Shown here: positions 11,534 to 21,834 of the stretch, in pieces | How positions within the stretch are numbered: the first letter of the stretch is position 1 | How the letters are laid out: every line of letters starts with the position of its first letter | Assembly: GCF_932526225.1 (NCBI RefSeq) | Contig: NC_064047.1 | Span: forward strand, 3,779,501 to 3,843,500 | Length of the DNA stretch: 64,000 bases | From: Nematostella vectensis | Lineage: Eukaryota; Cnidaria; Anthozoa; Actiniaria; Edwardsiidae | Reading direction: 5' to 3' | Translations under genes and position numbers: made by a program | The notes under the pieces: model-generated | What the model saw: the letters and a program-made list of their open reading frames with translations, nothing else | Databases searched by the model: none | Told to the model about the DNA's origin: nothing

Positions 11534-12154
11534 TTAATTTTCGCTTTTAGAACGCGATAAGGGCGAAGAACTGACCTTTTTTACAGATGCAGACGTTGAA
11601 CCTAACGTAGAAGGAGCAGATTGAAGATCGGCCATGTGCTGTGCGGTCGTTTCCATAGACGAAGCAATGTCGTAAGCTTTTTTGAAAGTTAAGTTCTCTT
11701 CTGATAGCAAACGCCTTTGGATTCTTTCATTGTTAATTCCAGACACCAGACGATCACGCAGCATATTTTCCAGACTGCCACCAAAATTGCAGTATTCTGC
11801 CATGTTTCGTAGAGCCGCTACAAAGTCAGACACGTTCTCCCCGCTCAATCTGAAACGGTTATTGAACTTGTGCCGTTGCACGCTTTCACTCGGTTTTGGG
11901 TTGAAATGGCTCTTTACCAAGGTGCACAAGTCAGCATAAGATTTCTCTCCAGGTTTCGCTGGGGCCAGCAGATCAGACATTAATTTGTAGGTTTTTTTCC
12001 CTACCGAACTGAGGAGGATTGCACGGCGTATTTTCAAGTCATCGTCAGACGTAGTTACTCCATTTGCTTCAAAATAGAAGTTTAGACGCTCGATATACTG
12101 TTCCCATGAATCAGAATCTCTGTCGAATTCGTCTATTTTGCCGTAGGTTGCCAT
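11534..12154 (-). CDS. gag: Gypsy gag (capsid part), stops before zinc knuckles
   Basis: The ATG at 12152-12154 lies shortly after the primer-binding site and is the natural start; the frame encodes about 206 residues and ends at TAA (11534-11536). The product has a retrotransposon-gag capsid-like region (words such as FNNRFRLSGENVSDFVAAL and a C-terminal SS-rich tail). It would assemble the particle shell. The stop lies immediately before the nucleocapsid zinc knuckles, in the same frame as pol, so by itself this product lacks nucleic-acid-binding knuckles. The stop may be a recent nonsense mutation or a readthrough signal. Confidence 0.88.
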   Translation of the reverse strand: MATYGKIDEFDRDSDSWEQYIERLNFYFEANGVTTSDDDLKIRRAILLSSVGKKTYKLMSDLLAPAKPGEKSYADLCTLVKSHFNPKPSESVQRHKFNNRFRLSGENVSDFVAALRNMAEYCNFGGSLENMLRDRLVSGINNERIQRRLLSEENLTFKKAYDIASSMETTAQHMADLQSAPSTLGSTSASVKKVSSSPLSRSKSEN

Positions 12155-12179
12155 TTTCGAAATCCTCGTCGCCAAAAAA

Positions 12180-12302
12180 TGTAATGTATTTGAGAAAAAC
12201 CTTAGGATCAAAACGAATAAACAGTAATGGCGGACTCTCGTTGTTTATTGCTATTACCCAGAAAACCTTGCGGTCATACAAACAGGAATCCCAAACATTA
12301 CA
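12180..12302 (-). repeat. 5' LTR of the gypsy element
   Basis: The second 123-bp LTR, serving as promoter for the minus-strand element. It is followed on the minus strand by the primer-binding site and the gag start codon. It matches the 3' LTR over its full length as read by eye. Confidence 0.95.
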
Positions 12303-12307
12303 TGATT

Positions 12308-12589
12308 CATAATATTTTTTTTAATATTTTGGTAATAGGGTTAATTACTATGTCTGATCCAGCTTTTCAGGTACATTTTATATGGGGAACCTTGTAAATA
12401 TAAGACAACTAACAGCTGTTGTTCTGGCTTGTTCTGATTGGTTCACCCCAAAAATCACCACTAAGGCATATAACAAAGGACATGAGCAATTTCTTCAAAA
12501 TCTTACTATCTTCTATGTGTCCTGCATGCATGTTTGGTATAAAAAATAGCCTATGTGGGAAAGCTATAATTAAGCTTTAAGGCGTTTCA

Positions 12590-12623
<34 letters not shown>

Positions 12624-12773
12624 AGTAGTCCGGCGGATATGTGCAGTTTTTACCTTGAATTGAGCACTTTTTGCTAAAGTTACCAATTTTAGCATAGTGA
12701 TAGTTTTTAATACCCCAGTTTGAAGAACATCTGTGGCTTAGCACATGATTTAGGACATATTTGTTTTCTTCAG
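12308..12773. other. Noncoding stretch with long T-run
   Basis: Up to 12487 this is the continuation of the segmental duplication (matches 63823-64000). It then runs through a poly(T) tract of about 29 bases (12593-12621) to the splice acceptor of the C2 gene. No exon of an intersectin DH or PH domain was found here. Confidence 0.5.
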
Positions 12774-14470
12774 CTCGATCTATTCGTACGTCGGGCATCG
12801 GCAAACTTGTGGTTACGATAGTGGAGGGTGTGGATCTCAAGTCATCGGACCCGAGTGGTAAGATCTTATTGCAGAAACCTTAAGTGCATTAAAAGTAAGC
12901 AGAGTTTTAGTTTTTTTCTAGTCAGATGAAAGGCTAATGATTTGACTTCGAAAACAACAAGAAAGTCACAGAATTCGACTCGCTTAAATCATTTTTTAGA
13001 GAAAAATTCACCCCCTGACCTTCAACGAATTTCAAGGGTTTAAATAACGATCATAATAATAGAAACGTTCTCTATAAAATTCTTAATTCTCTAAAAAAAG
13101 GGCTAAACGCTCGAAAAAGGGCTAAACGCACTGTTTTCACATAGGCGTAAAACATACAATTTCAACGTTGTGATTTAGGCCTAGTTCAAACATCGTATTA
13201 TCAATTAGCCATATTCAACTGTTCAATGCAAGAAATGCATGCAAACGAATCGAGTCGATTGTCTTATCTTTATTTGCATGCATTTGCATTGAAAACACCT
13301 CATGGATAATACGACATTTGAACTTAGCCTAATTATATTATTTCACCACGCCCACGCAGTCTATCTAGTTATTCTACAGCTTGCCTGTAGTTGTTCTTGT
13401 CATAACATGTGCACTGAGTAAGCATGTTTCCAGGTATGAGCGACCCGTACTGTGAAGTAAGCATGGGGAGCCAGGAGCACAAGACGCGCGTCTGCCCTCA
13501 GACTCTCAACCCGAAATGGAACTCGACCATGACCTTTACAGTCAAGGACATGGAGCAAGATGTGCTTTGTATCACAGTGTTCGACAGGGACTTCTTCTCA
13601 CCAAACGGTAAGGACACTAAATTAGCCATTACGGCAATTGATCATATCCATGCCTGCTACTCTTTCTCGGGCTATTAGTGCTGTAAGAGTGCCTTGTATA
13701 ACTGGGTTCGACAGGGACTTATCGCTAAACGGTAAGGACATTGAACGCCCTGTCACACGTAGACTTTTCGGTTGCAACTTGTCTCGCAAAAAAAAAATGT
13801 TGCAGGTCGCACGCGCCCTGTCACACGTGATGTTTTTCCTGCGATTTGAAGCAATTTGTTGCAGAAAGTAGAAGAGCGTTCTACTTTTCATGCGACTTTG
13901 AGAAATGCAAAACAAGTTGCAAAAGGTTGTGTAACACGCAAAAAAAAATTGCGCGTTCTCGCAAGAGAAAAAAACGTACGGCCTTAAAGCAGCCATTACG
14001 GCAATTGATCATATCCATACCTGCTACCCGTTCTCGAGCTATTTAGTACTGTACATGCTCTGTCTCACTGGGTTCGACAGGGGTCTACTTTATAGTTTAA
14101 TTATTGCAAACTATACCAAACTTTTTCATAAGGGTTGTACTATTAAAACTATGGAAGCAGCCCGGCTGTAACATAAACCAGCTCAAAAAAGGTCCACCTT
14201 AAAAGAGTAGAATTAAGTATAGAGTTAAAACAAGGACATATTTTTCTAAAAAGAATACCACATAGAGCTACATTTATCCTCTTTTATCTTTTTTTTTTCA
14301 CAGACATTTGATTGTTTTCTAACCACTGTTTTATTTTTCCAGATTTCTTGGGTCGTACGGAAGTCAGTCTTGCAAGTCTGTTAAAGAAAGGCAAGGGATC
14401 GTGGCACGAGAGGCTACTTCTACACGAGGTCACTACGGGCGAACTGCTGGTTAAACTGGAGCTACATTGA
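12774..14470 (+). CDS. Intersectin-like C-terminal C2 domain (partial gene)
   Basis: Three exons with consistent phase: 12774-12857, 13434-13607 and 14343-14470 (TGA). Together they encode one C2 domain of intersectin type: [12 protein letters not shown] start, [30 protein letters not shown] and a DFLGRTE then [10 protein letters not shown] ending, all characteristic of the last domain of intersectin-1/2. Intersectins are endocytic and Cdc42-GEF scaffolds with EH, SH3, DH, PH and C2 domains. None of the upstream domains is recognisable in the preceding 12 kb, which hold the ZSWIM tail and a retrotransposon. The first exon starts with a splice acceptor, so an upstream exon is expected; either a long intron spans copy A or this is an orphan fragment left by the segmental duplication. 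Confidence 0.8.
13580..14087 (+). repeat. Degenerate tandem copies of C2 exon end and donor
   Basis: The second C2 exon's 3' end with its splice donor (TTCGACAGGGACTT...AACGGTAAGGACA) recurs at 13706-13744 and begins again at 14072. The following intron sequence containing ATTACGGCAATTGATCATATC recurs at about 13990. So a unit of roughly 126 bp was tandemly duplicated and the second copy was later split by a 245-bp insertion. The copies are not coding but contain a decoy GTAAGG donor. Confidence 0.65.
13745..13989. mobile_element. Foldback-type insertion in C2 intron
   Basis: This segment interrupts the second duplicated unit. It carries two copies of CGCCCTGTCACACGT and has A-rich stretches near both ends; GTTGCAACTTGTCTCGC on the left resembles the reverse complement of words on the right, such as the GCAAGAG and ACAAGTTGCAAA stretches. 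It looks like a non-autonomous DNA element; ends and target duplication are not clear. Confidence 0.4.
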
Positions 14471-14905
14471 CTCACAGGGGACAAGTGACTTGTGGGAGAG
14501 GTCATAGTAACATAGGAGCTACAATGGCAAGTTAAGTGCAGGGGGGATTTTAGTCAAATTGGAGCTACAATGGCAAGTTACGCGCAGGGGAGGTCTTAGT
14601 CAAGTTAGAGCTGCCGTGACAAGTGACTTACAGGGGAGGTCTTAGTCACATTGGAGCTACAATGGCAAGTTACGTGCATAGGGGAGATCTTAGTCAAATT
14701 GGAGCTGTCGTGACAAGTGACTTGTTGGAGAGGTCTTAGTCATATTGCAGCTACTGTGATAGTGCCTCCCCGAGGAGGTCTTAGCCTCAAAGGAGAGGTC
14801 TAAGTCATATTGGAGCTACCATGACAAGTGACTCACAGGGGAGGTCTTAGTCATTTTACAGCTTGTGTGACAAGGTGGCTTACAGCTCGCCTTAGTCATC
14901 TTTGA
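14450..14905 (+). repeat. Minisatellite derived from the last C2 exon
   Basis: About seven degenerate copies of a unit near 60 bp, each with GGAGCTAC, a CAAGT(G/T)AC word, AGGGGAGGTC and TTAGTCA. The first copy starts inside the last codons of the C2 gene (CTGGAGCTACATTGA), so the array appears to have grown from the stop-codon region into the 3' UTR. Confidence 0.75.
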
Positions 14906-15230
14906 GTACTGGTAACATGGCAACCCACAGGGATGTCCTGTTTTGTCCATACTATCTTGAGGAAGGCCTCAGAAGAACCATTATTAAGAACCTACAAATG
15001 GATAGCTTAACACTATTCACACACTCACAGCCCTAGTGATAGATAGACTAGGCGGGAACCACAGAGACCCTAACAGTAGACAATAAGGACCTTATACAAT
15101 GATAGCCTCTACAACATTGAACTGGGAATTCTTTTCAGTGCAAACAGTAAAACCATGAAGAACTGAAATATCTGTGGCATGTTTTTTGACTTCTGACGAA
15201 TCAGACACAAGAATTCAAACACTGTGAATT

Positions 15231-15609
15231 ATTAGAGACATTTAGCATCGCGTTTTCAGTTTTTTATTGCGAATTGCCGTTACCGGTTTGCTGTTTGACG
15301 TACTGGCGAAATCGTAGTGTAGCACATTTGGCGGGAAAAAGTGCAAAACATATGATCGACTTCAACCAAGCCAAAAAGATTAGTAATAGTAAAGAGTCAA
15401 ATGATAAAGAACACTAATTCATGGTTTCTAACATGAGCTCATAAAAAAAAATTGAGGGGAAAACTGCCGAGGTAAATCACTTACCGCTAGACGGTGCTCC
15501 TGAGGTCAAAGCGCGAAACGCAGACTGCAAACTTGACGCAAGGCCTTGTCACGTGCCACCCAGAGGTTTGACGTTTCCGAGAAAAAACGCAGTGCTAAAT
15601 GTCTCTATT
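15231..15609. mobile_element. MITE-like element with ATT target duplication
   Basis: Terminal inverted repeats begin AGAGACATTTAGCA at 15234 and end TGCTAAATGTCTCT at 15606, continuing imperfectly into GCGTTTT. ATT flanks both ends. The length of 373 bp, 3-bp duplication and absence of coding sequence suggest a Harbinger-type MITE. A lone half-terminus (AGAGACATTTTTAG) lies near 15929. Confidence 0.6.
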
Positions 15610-15735
15610 GAGACATCTTTTAATGTGTGAAGAAACATTCTACACATATTTGCAGTGTTCACGGTTTTACTGATTGTGCTAGGTGACAACCTATCCTTTG
15701 TTTTTAACTCTCAACTGTGAAGGACCTACCCTATG

Positions 15736-15830
15736 TACCAGAGTCTCCAGACTTCTCTCGCCCAGTGACGCTCAGCCAAAATGCTGAGACAAGCGCGGGT
15801 AGGAGAGAGAAGTCTGGAGGCTCTGGTACC
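15736..15830. repeat. Long imperfect hairpin
   Basis: GTACCAGAGTCTCCAGACTT pairs with AAGTCTGGAGGCTCTGGTAC about 50 bp downstream, giving a stem of over 20 bp. It resembles the accc-tggtaccagag foldback ends seen elsewhere in this window (33766-33992) and is probably a small foldback element. Confidence 0.6.
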
Positions 15831-16791
15831 CAGGGTATGAAGGTCCCACCATCAAAGCAGTATTAAGAAAAGCCCTACTATGGCATAACTTTTTTCCATC
15901 TAAATAAAACTATAGCAACACAGTATTAGAGACATTTTTAGTCTTGTATGTTTGAACTCTGAGTCAAACTATTTATTTGTGACTTGTATCAATGCATCAT
16001 TTTTTGCAAACATGTTTATTCCTGACCAAAAGTAGAAAACAATAAAATGAACAAGTAAAACGGTTTATAATAGAAAACGTATTTGTTAATTACATACAAA
16101 ATGAATGTACACACAGAGATTAACATAAATGAACAAATTGAAGAAATTTGTTAAATAAAACACAATTGTACATACAAAGTTTTGAGAATAGATTACCATG
16201 ATTATCATCAATTTATCAGCCATTCATTTTTCTTAAAACAACAGCGAGCAACTTGAAGTATTATTATTTGAATTTTATTTTAAGGAAACGAAATTGATCT
16301 TGAGGACTTCAAAACACTAAAAGGCCCACAGTAAATGGCTCTTCTGTTGTGTAACCCTGCCACTTAAAAAATAAAGTGGCGAAAATAAATAAAACTCAAA
16401 TTTTAAGTAATGGGGGAATGGAAAAAAATTGTCAATCAATGGCTGTTGTTTTTAGGGGGAAGGGAGCAAGCAAGGGGTACAATTTTCTATAAGAAAAATA
16501 TCTGAATAATTTTTTTAACCACTACCAGTTTAAGTACATTTTCTTTCCCCACTTTGTTTCCATTTGGTTATGTATTGACTGCAGCACTGATTTGAAACTA
16601 TAAAAATCTTTCCACGATCAATTTATTTAATATAAGAAACAGTTTCTTTGGCCTTGAATGGTTCTTACTTTGAGGGTGCTTATTCTAGGCTACAGGTTTT
16701 TATACTGTACTAGGTGTAAGGTTTTAACTGTACCCAACTTTTTTTCTCGGCATGAGCTAATTTCTGTGCTCTGTGAAATACATGTCTTTTC

Positions 16792-19700
16792 TCAAGTGAT
16801 AATTTTCCTGTCCAGGAAGTTCCTCTTCTCCTTAACTTCCACACCAATCTTAAATTTCCTAAACTTGTACTTATTCCACTTGCTATGAGGGCTTTCTAGC
16901 TTAGGTATATTCAGCTCTTGAAGGAGTTGAAGGTAACCTGGAAAATCCTTGTTTTTTAGATGCTTCAGCTTTTTCTTACGCTGGTCTGTCAGCCAGTGTA
17001 GAAACACTTTGTTGTGTTTATCCTACAAGAAAGGTAAAACAATCACAACTGATGGAATCCAACCCACCAGCTGACCATCCTTCTGTTACTAGTTCAAAGA
17101 AAAGTCTTCTTTCTAGTGCAGGGACAAAATTTTGCATCCCAAATATACAGTACATACAACGCTTACTAAACCCCAAAGAGGCAAAGTTTTTAAACCCTAA
17201 AAAAATACAGGCAAAAAAATTAGAACACTTAAAAGATATCAAACCTGCTTCCAGGTCATGCCAATATCAGAGCAGCCCTCCCCTCCCCCCCTGGGATATC
17301 AATACTTACTTTTGGTCTTTCTTTCATGTGTCTTTCAAGTGTGTTGATCTTCAAAGTCAGTTCAGCAACTAAAAGAAAGTTTACACAGAAATACAAAAAC
17401 AACTTAACAAAAATGCTGCAAGAAACAAACATTTATGCCAATACCTCCCAACCTTTTCGAATGCCCCTAAGAGCCTTAAAACATGAGTAACATTAAATTG
17501 ACACAATTTAAGTTGTAAAGGACAGAAAGACTGGAGGTTACTCTTCCTCAAAGCAAAAAAAAAAAAAAAAAAAAAAAGAATTGTTTATTACTAGTCTCCT
17601 TTCCCCCCACCAAGCTTGGTTTGTGGCAGAGACCTGCATGACTCCAACACAATCGGCTGCATAGGAGACTAGTCAATTACCAGATCTTTGTGACTTTGTT
17701 CTCGAATGAGAGTCAGATGACTTGAATGAGCCAGCCAGACATATTGCAAGCATAAGTGACTTTGTTCTCGATTGCCTTTTTAAAAGTGTGAGTCTCAATT
17801 TCCAAGTGTTGAGTCTTTAAATAGGGCTTAAACTAGTGAGTGGAGGTTTTGATACTTGGTGCCAGTACGGTATCTTTAATTCTAGGATGGAATGAAATTC
17901 ACCTTGATTCGAGTGCATTATTCACTACTATGATGAATATCTGAGTTGCATAGGATTTGTAGCCATTAAAACCACGCAACAGGCAAGCCAACAGACTTTT
18001 ATATGAGCTACATACTTTTTCCCCTTTGGTTTGCAAATTTTAGGAAGTGCAACTGCAACTTGACATACTTACGCTTCAAGCTCTTTGATATTCTCATAAC
18101 CACAAATCCACTTTCTTCCCATGGAAGAGTCTGTTGTTGTTAGGTCATCTATGAAAAGCAATAAACAATTACAAACAAAATTCATAGCGTGTTTAGCCAC
18201 AGTTGTCCCCAAGCTACAGTGGATGTGTTTTGTGTCTGTAAAACCTACGATGAGTAATTGCTTGTTAACATTCAATTGAGTAATTTGAAGAAGTTCAAGG
18301 GGTTACCTACCCAAGTTACCTACCCATTGCATAGTAACTATTTGAGAAAACTGTTAAAAATCTCAAATAATAGAAAAAAGCTGAGAACTGGACCCAAAGT
18401 GTTTACTAATTGAAAAACTAGAAATATTCTTTATTTCTCAGGCACCCATCGCAAGATACAGTAGTGACAAAAAATCCATTCTTTGACTCAAAAGATGTGA
18501 GGACAGAAAATCACAGTAAATTGTGACGATAACTGCCATGCAGCTCCCAACAAGTGTGACACATGAGTTTTGTATTTGTTACAGAGAAGAAACTACATTT
18601 TCTACAATTATGGTCTGTTTTATTAAAATAAGCATAATTTTTGCATTGTTTTCACAAATCTGCTGTCTGATAATAGGTAGTAATAGCATCCGATAATAGG
18701 TAAAAAAAAAAACTATTTGTCATTTAGGTTGTAATACAAACCTAGGGTGTCCAAAAACATAAGTAAGAAAAGTTTTCATAAACTCATTTAAATTCTGAGA
18801 TGGTAATAACACAAAATATTAAAAAAGAGTAGGAACACCATGTAAAGCAGAGGATTTTATTTGAAAAACAAACTATCATTATGTTTATCATTTTAAGTTT
18901 TAAAAAGAGAACATACTCATGGGAATGCCATTGAAGCAGCAAATGTGCCAAAAAAACCCACAACCTAAAAAAGTCTGCTATATTTTGCAGGTTCATTTTC
19001 GTGAAGCTGAACAATAAGTAGTATCAGGTTTAGATACTAAGATTACAGGAAAATTTGTAGCCACACAAGGATCTTCATCAACAACTAAGAAGACATGAAG
19101 AAGGGGACTAGTATATAATAATAATAATTTAATAATAATTATTTATCTATAAAACGCTCATACACATATATTTTCTCATGTGTTTTGATTGACATCTCGA
19201 TCTACTTCACAAATGACCCTGGCCTTCTCTTTCACAGTTTTTTTTTTCCGAAGGCTCACCAAAATATGTAACTCAATATCGCAGGTTCTATTAACCCACA
19301 CTAACACATAGCCTCCTCCACAGGCATCTCTTCTCACGGTAAGAAAAAGCATTCTTTTTTCGATGCGGGATTCCTGTGGCGAATAGGGGAGAAAAATAAC
19401 GCAGGGGGGAGGGGGGCGGCGAAAAAAAGGAAGAAGAAAGAGAGAGATGCCTACCATATATTGACACACTGGATGACACCTGCTCATGTGGCACTGCGCA
19501 TAACATTTTCTACCATCTATGGGAGGGTAATTAGGATTTTGTAAAGAATATGATACTAACCAGGAGGAAGAGTAGAAATTCAACCACATATGGATCGTTT
19601 TATTGAGTCTCTCACAGAGACGAAGGAATTCGAAAACCTAAAGAATTCATGGCCACATCCAAACTTATTTGCATTTCCATTGTATTTATTGCGCTGTTCT

Positions 19701-21834
19701 ATAGTAACCAAGGTGCGAAGTCCTGTATTCTATAGTTGGTCCGAAATTCGGGTTTATGCTTCATGTGCTTGGAACGCTAAAGACCTAAGACGGCGAAGCC
19801 TCAATTGAAGTGAAAACCGAGACGGCGAATTCTCAATTGAAGTAAAAACTCTAAACCAAGCCGAAAGCAGTCACAATTACATGGTCAATAAAGACAACAG
19901 AACAGTGCTGATTGAGCTTGATCACGTTCCCGCCGGTGAAGGCAAACATTCAGCATCGAATTCACTTTTTAGAATCTATGGTTCCTTTCTTTTCAATAAC
20001 TTACTGTAAACCTTGTTGTATCCCGTACTAGCAAATGTCAAATGGCTTTTGACATATCTAGGAATGAGTTCGCTTTGAAGTATAAGCTTCGCGTTCGCTT
20101 GCCATGTTTTTTTTCGCAATTAACAAGGATTTTTTTGTCGCGACATTAGTTACCTGTGTCACCCCCGGTCAGGTAGGCAACGTGTCGTGTCCACTGAGGT
20201 GACATGCAATGTACCAACCGTTCGATATATGGCAGGCAACTCTTTTATCCCCTCCTCCCTCCCCTCGGTACCAGTATCCCGCGTCCTAAAAACGCAAACA
20301 CAGGTATCCCAAATCTGAATAAAGGCCATTACAGAGTATAGTAGAGCTGCCTGAGAAGGAGGCTAACTAACACACATCTTTTGGAAATCATTAAGGGTAA
20401 AATGTTCAAGAGAATTGAAAACAGAATTCTCTGTATTCTCCCGCATTGGCATTCTTGTTTTTTTTTTTACACATATTTACTGTATTTCACAAGATTTTTG
20501 TCCAAGTTTGGTCGACAGCTATGACATTTATAAACACCCGGCCCTACCAATCGATAAAAATTGATCATTGGAAACTAATCGAATTAATCAATATTAATCA
20601 ATATTAATCAGTTGATTATTACTGATTGATATTGGAAATCAATAATAAATCGATACTCACAGCCCAAGAGTACTCAATCATATTGATTATTATCGATTAA
20701 TATAGGGTTTTATCGATTTCTTATATTTAAAACTGACCACTGGAAAGCAAGGACGACGCAACGGCTAGGACAACACAATCGAAAAAGATGTTCTTGCATG
20801 TGGCGATCAATAAAAATTTGATTGCAATGGAATAAGCAAAACATTATAGTCAGAGACAGATAAAAATTAACTAAGGACATTATTTCTACAGTAGGGAACG
20901 AAGTTAGTAGAGTAGAGTTTATAGTGCAAACGTCCGCGTCCTTTACTGAGGGTGAAACTTAAAATTGTCACGTCGTGGTTTTATGGAAAACGGCTGAAAT
21001 CTATCGGACAGAATGCATTTCCACTTGCTGCTATTGAATTCTTAATCAAATTCCATTGTTTTCTGCCGTCATCATCCACGTTGCCGTCGTCGCTGCTCAA
21101 GGTCCCTGATTCATCTAGGTCGACATAATGTTGATTCAGATGCCATACCAATTGCGTCGTTCCAATGGGTCAAAAAGTTACTGTTGCATTGCAAAAACCA
21201 AAACAAATGCGGCACAACAAGGCTCGACGTTTAAACAGTGTCAAACTTTTGCAGTGCCACATGTAATTGATTTAGACGTCGAGGTTTGGCGCGGAAGAAG
21301 CGCGGCTCGATATCTTGTATATCTTGAATGTGGTTTGCAAATGTTAAAATTGAGCCCTTTTGAAGCAATATAAAGACTCACTTTGTTTATCTTACCTTGT
21401 TTATCTGATTTTATTTTTTGAAAAAGCAGTCAAACAATTTATCATGTCGGTTAAGGATGATACATTTTGACGGAATGGAAGAAATCGATATTTATCAATA
21501 TAATCAATAATAATCGATAAGATTTCAATATTTTTTGATAAAAATCGATAATAATCCATACTCACACAGTTTCACGTTATTGAAACTTGTGAGTATCGAT
21601 TTCTATTGATTTCCGATATTTACCAATTGATTGATTTTGATTTTTTATCGATTACTATTGATTATTATTGATTATCGGAATTATCGATTGGTAGGGCCGG
21701 GATAAACGGATAGGTGGAAAAGAATACGACATATATTTACCTTGAGGTTTCACAGCAGAAAAAGCTCGAATTTGAGCTACGTTCACGAAACTAGATCGCA
21801 GTAAAGTTCGACTTGCAATTGAAAGTCTTATCAT
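16792..21834 (-). CDS. MRPS15: Mitochondrial ribosomal protein S15 (uS15m)
   Basis: Minus-strand exons: 21741-21834 (ATG at 21832-21834), 19514-19555, 18073-18148, 17310-17368 and 16792-17022 (stop). Exon 1 encodes 31 residues rich in R, S and hydrophobics with no acidic residue, a classical mitochondrial presequence (MIRLSIASRTLLRSSF). Exons 4 and 5 carry the S15 core: a LKINTLERHMKERPK helix, DKHNK, TDQRKKKLKHLKNKDFPGYL, then a basic tail with KWNKYKFRKFKI. It would bind small-subunit rRNA in the mitoribosome. Exons 1 to 3 join in phase; exon 3 leaves two bases but exon 4 needs one, so at least one exon with length 3n+2 between 17372 and 18070 was not found, consistent with about 40 residues missing against human MRPS15. 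Exons 2 and 3 are less certain than 1, 4 and 5. Confidence 0.8.
17023..21740 (-). other. Introns of MRPS15
   Basis: The longest intron (19556-21740) holds a 1.2-kb terminal-inverted-repeat element. Intron sequence also includes an A-run (about 17551-17577), an AAT microsatellite near 19117-19139, and a pyrimidine/purine-skewed stretch near 19200-19440. The frame at 19590-19808 on the plus strand is open for 72 codons but shows no family signature. Confidence 0.5.
20530..21708. mobile_element. 1.17-kb TIR element in MRPS15 intron 1
   Basis: Ends are a perfect 21-bp inverted repeat CCCGGCCCTACCAATCGATA+A (20537 onward; its complement ends at 21701). It is flanked by ATAAACA (20530-20536) and ATAAACG (21702-21708), a likely target duplication with one change. 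Sub-terminal regions are full of ATCGAT/AATCAATA words in both orientations, typical of transposase-binding arrays. An 81-codon frame at 21128-21373 has no recognised domain, so the element is probably non-autonomous. Confidence 0.7.

Larger units (their letters stand above)
7819..12307 (-). mobile_element. Ty3/gypsy LTR retrotransposon with 5-bp TSD
   Basis: The element occupies 7824-12302 (4,479 bp) on the minus strand and is flanked by TGATT target duplications (7819-7823 and 12303-12307). The 123-bp LTRs, with TG...CA ends, appear identical base for base, implying recent insertion. Domain order is Gag, zinc knuckles, protease, reverse transcriptase, RNase H, integrase, as in Ty3/gypsy (K02A2.6-like) elements. 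Just inside the 5' LTR is a primer-binding site starting TGGCGACGAGGA; before the 3' LTR is a purine-rich tract (GGGTGGGGCAG). The same genomic site without the element is present in copy B at 63818-63822. Coding appears intact except for one in-frame stop between gag and the zinc-knuckle/pol region. Confidence 0.97.
14906..16791. other. Intergenic region between C2 gene and MRPS15
   Basis: Convergent 3' ends flank this interval. It contains the foldback element at 15234-15606, a hairpin at 15736-15830 and AT-rich sequence. No coding frame with family features was seen. Confidence 0.5.

Noticed and set aside
19590-19808. 72-codon plus-strand frame starting MDRFIESLTE
   Set aside because: Located in an MRPS15 intron with no splice context, no homologous family recognised, and ordinary length for chance.
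21128-21373. 81-codon frame within the TIR element
   Set aside because: No transposase motif (DDE/DDD) or DNA-binding motif; treated as chance within a non-autonomous element.
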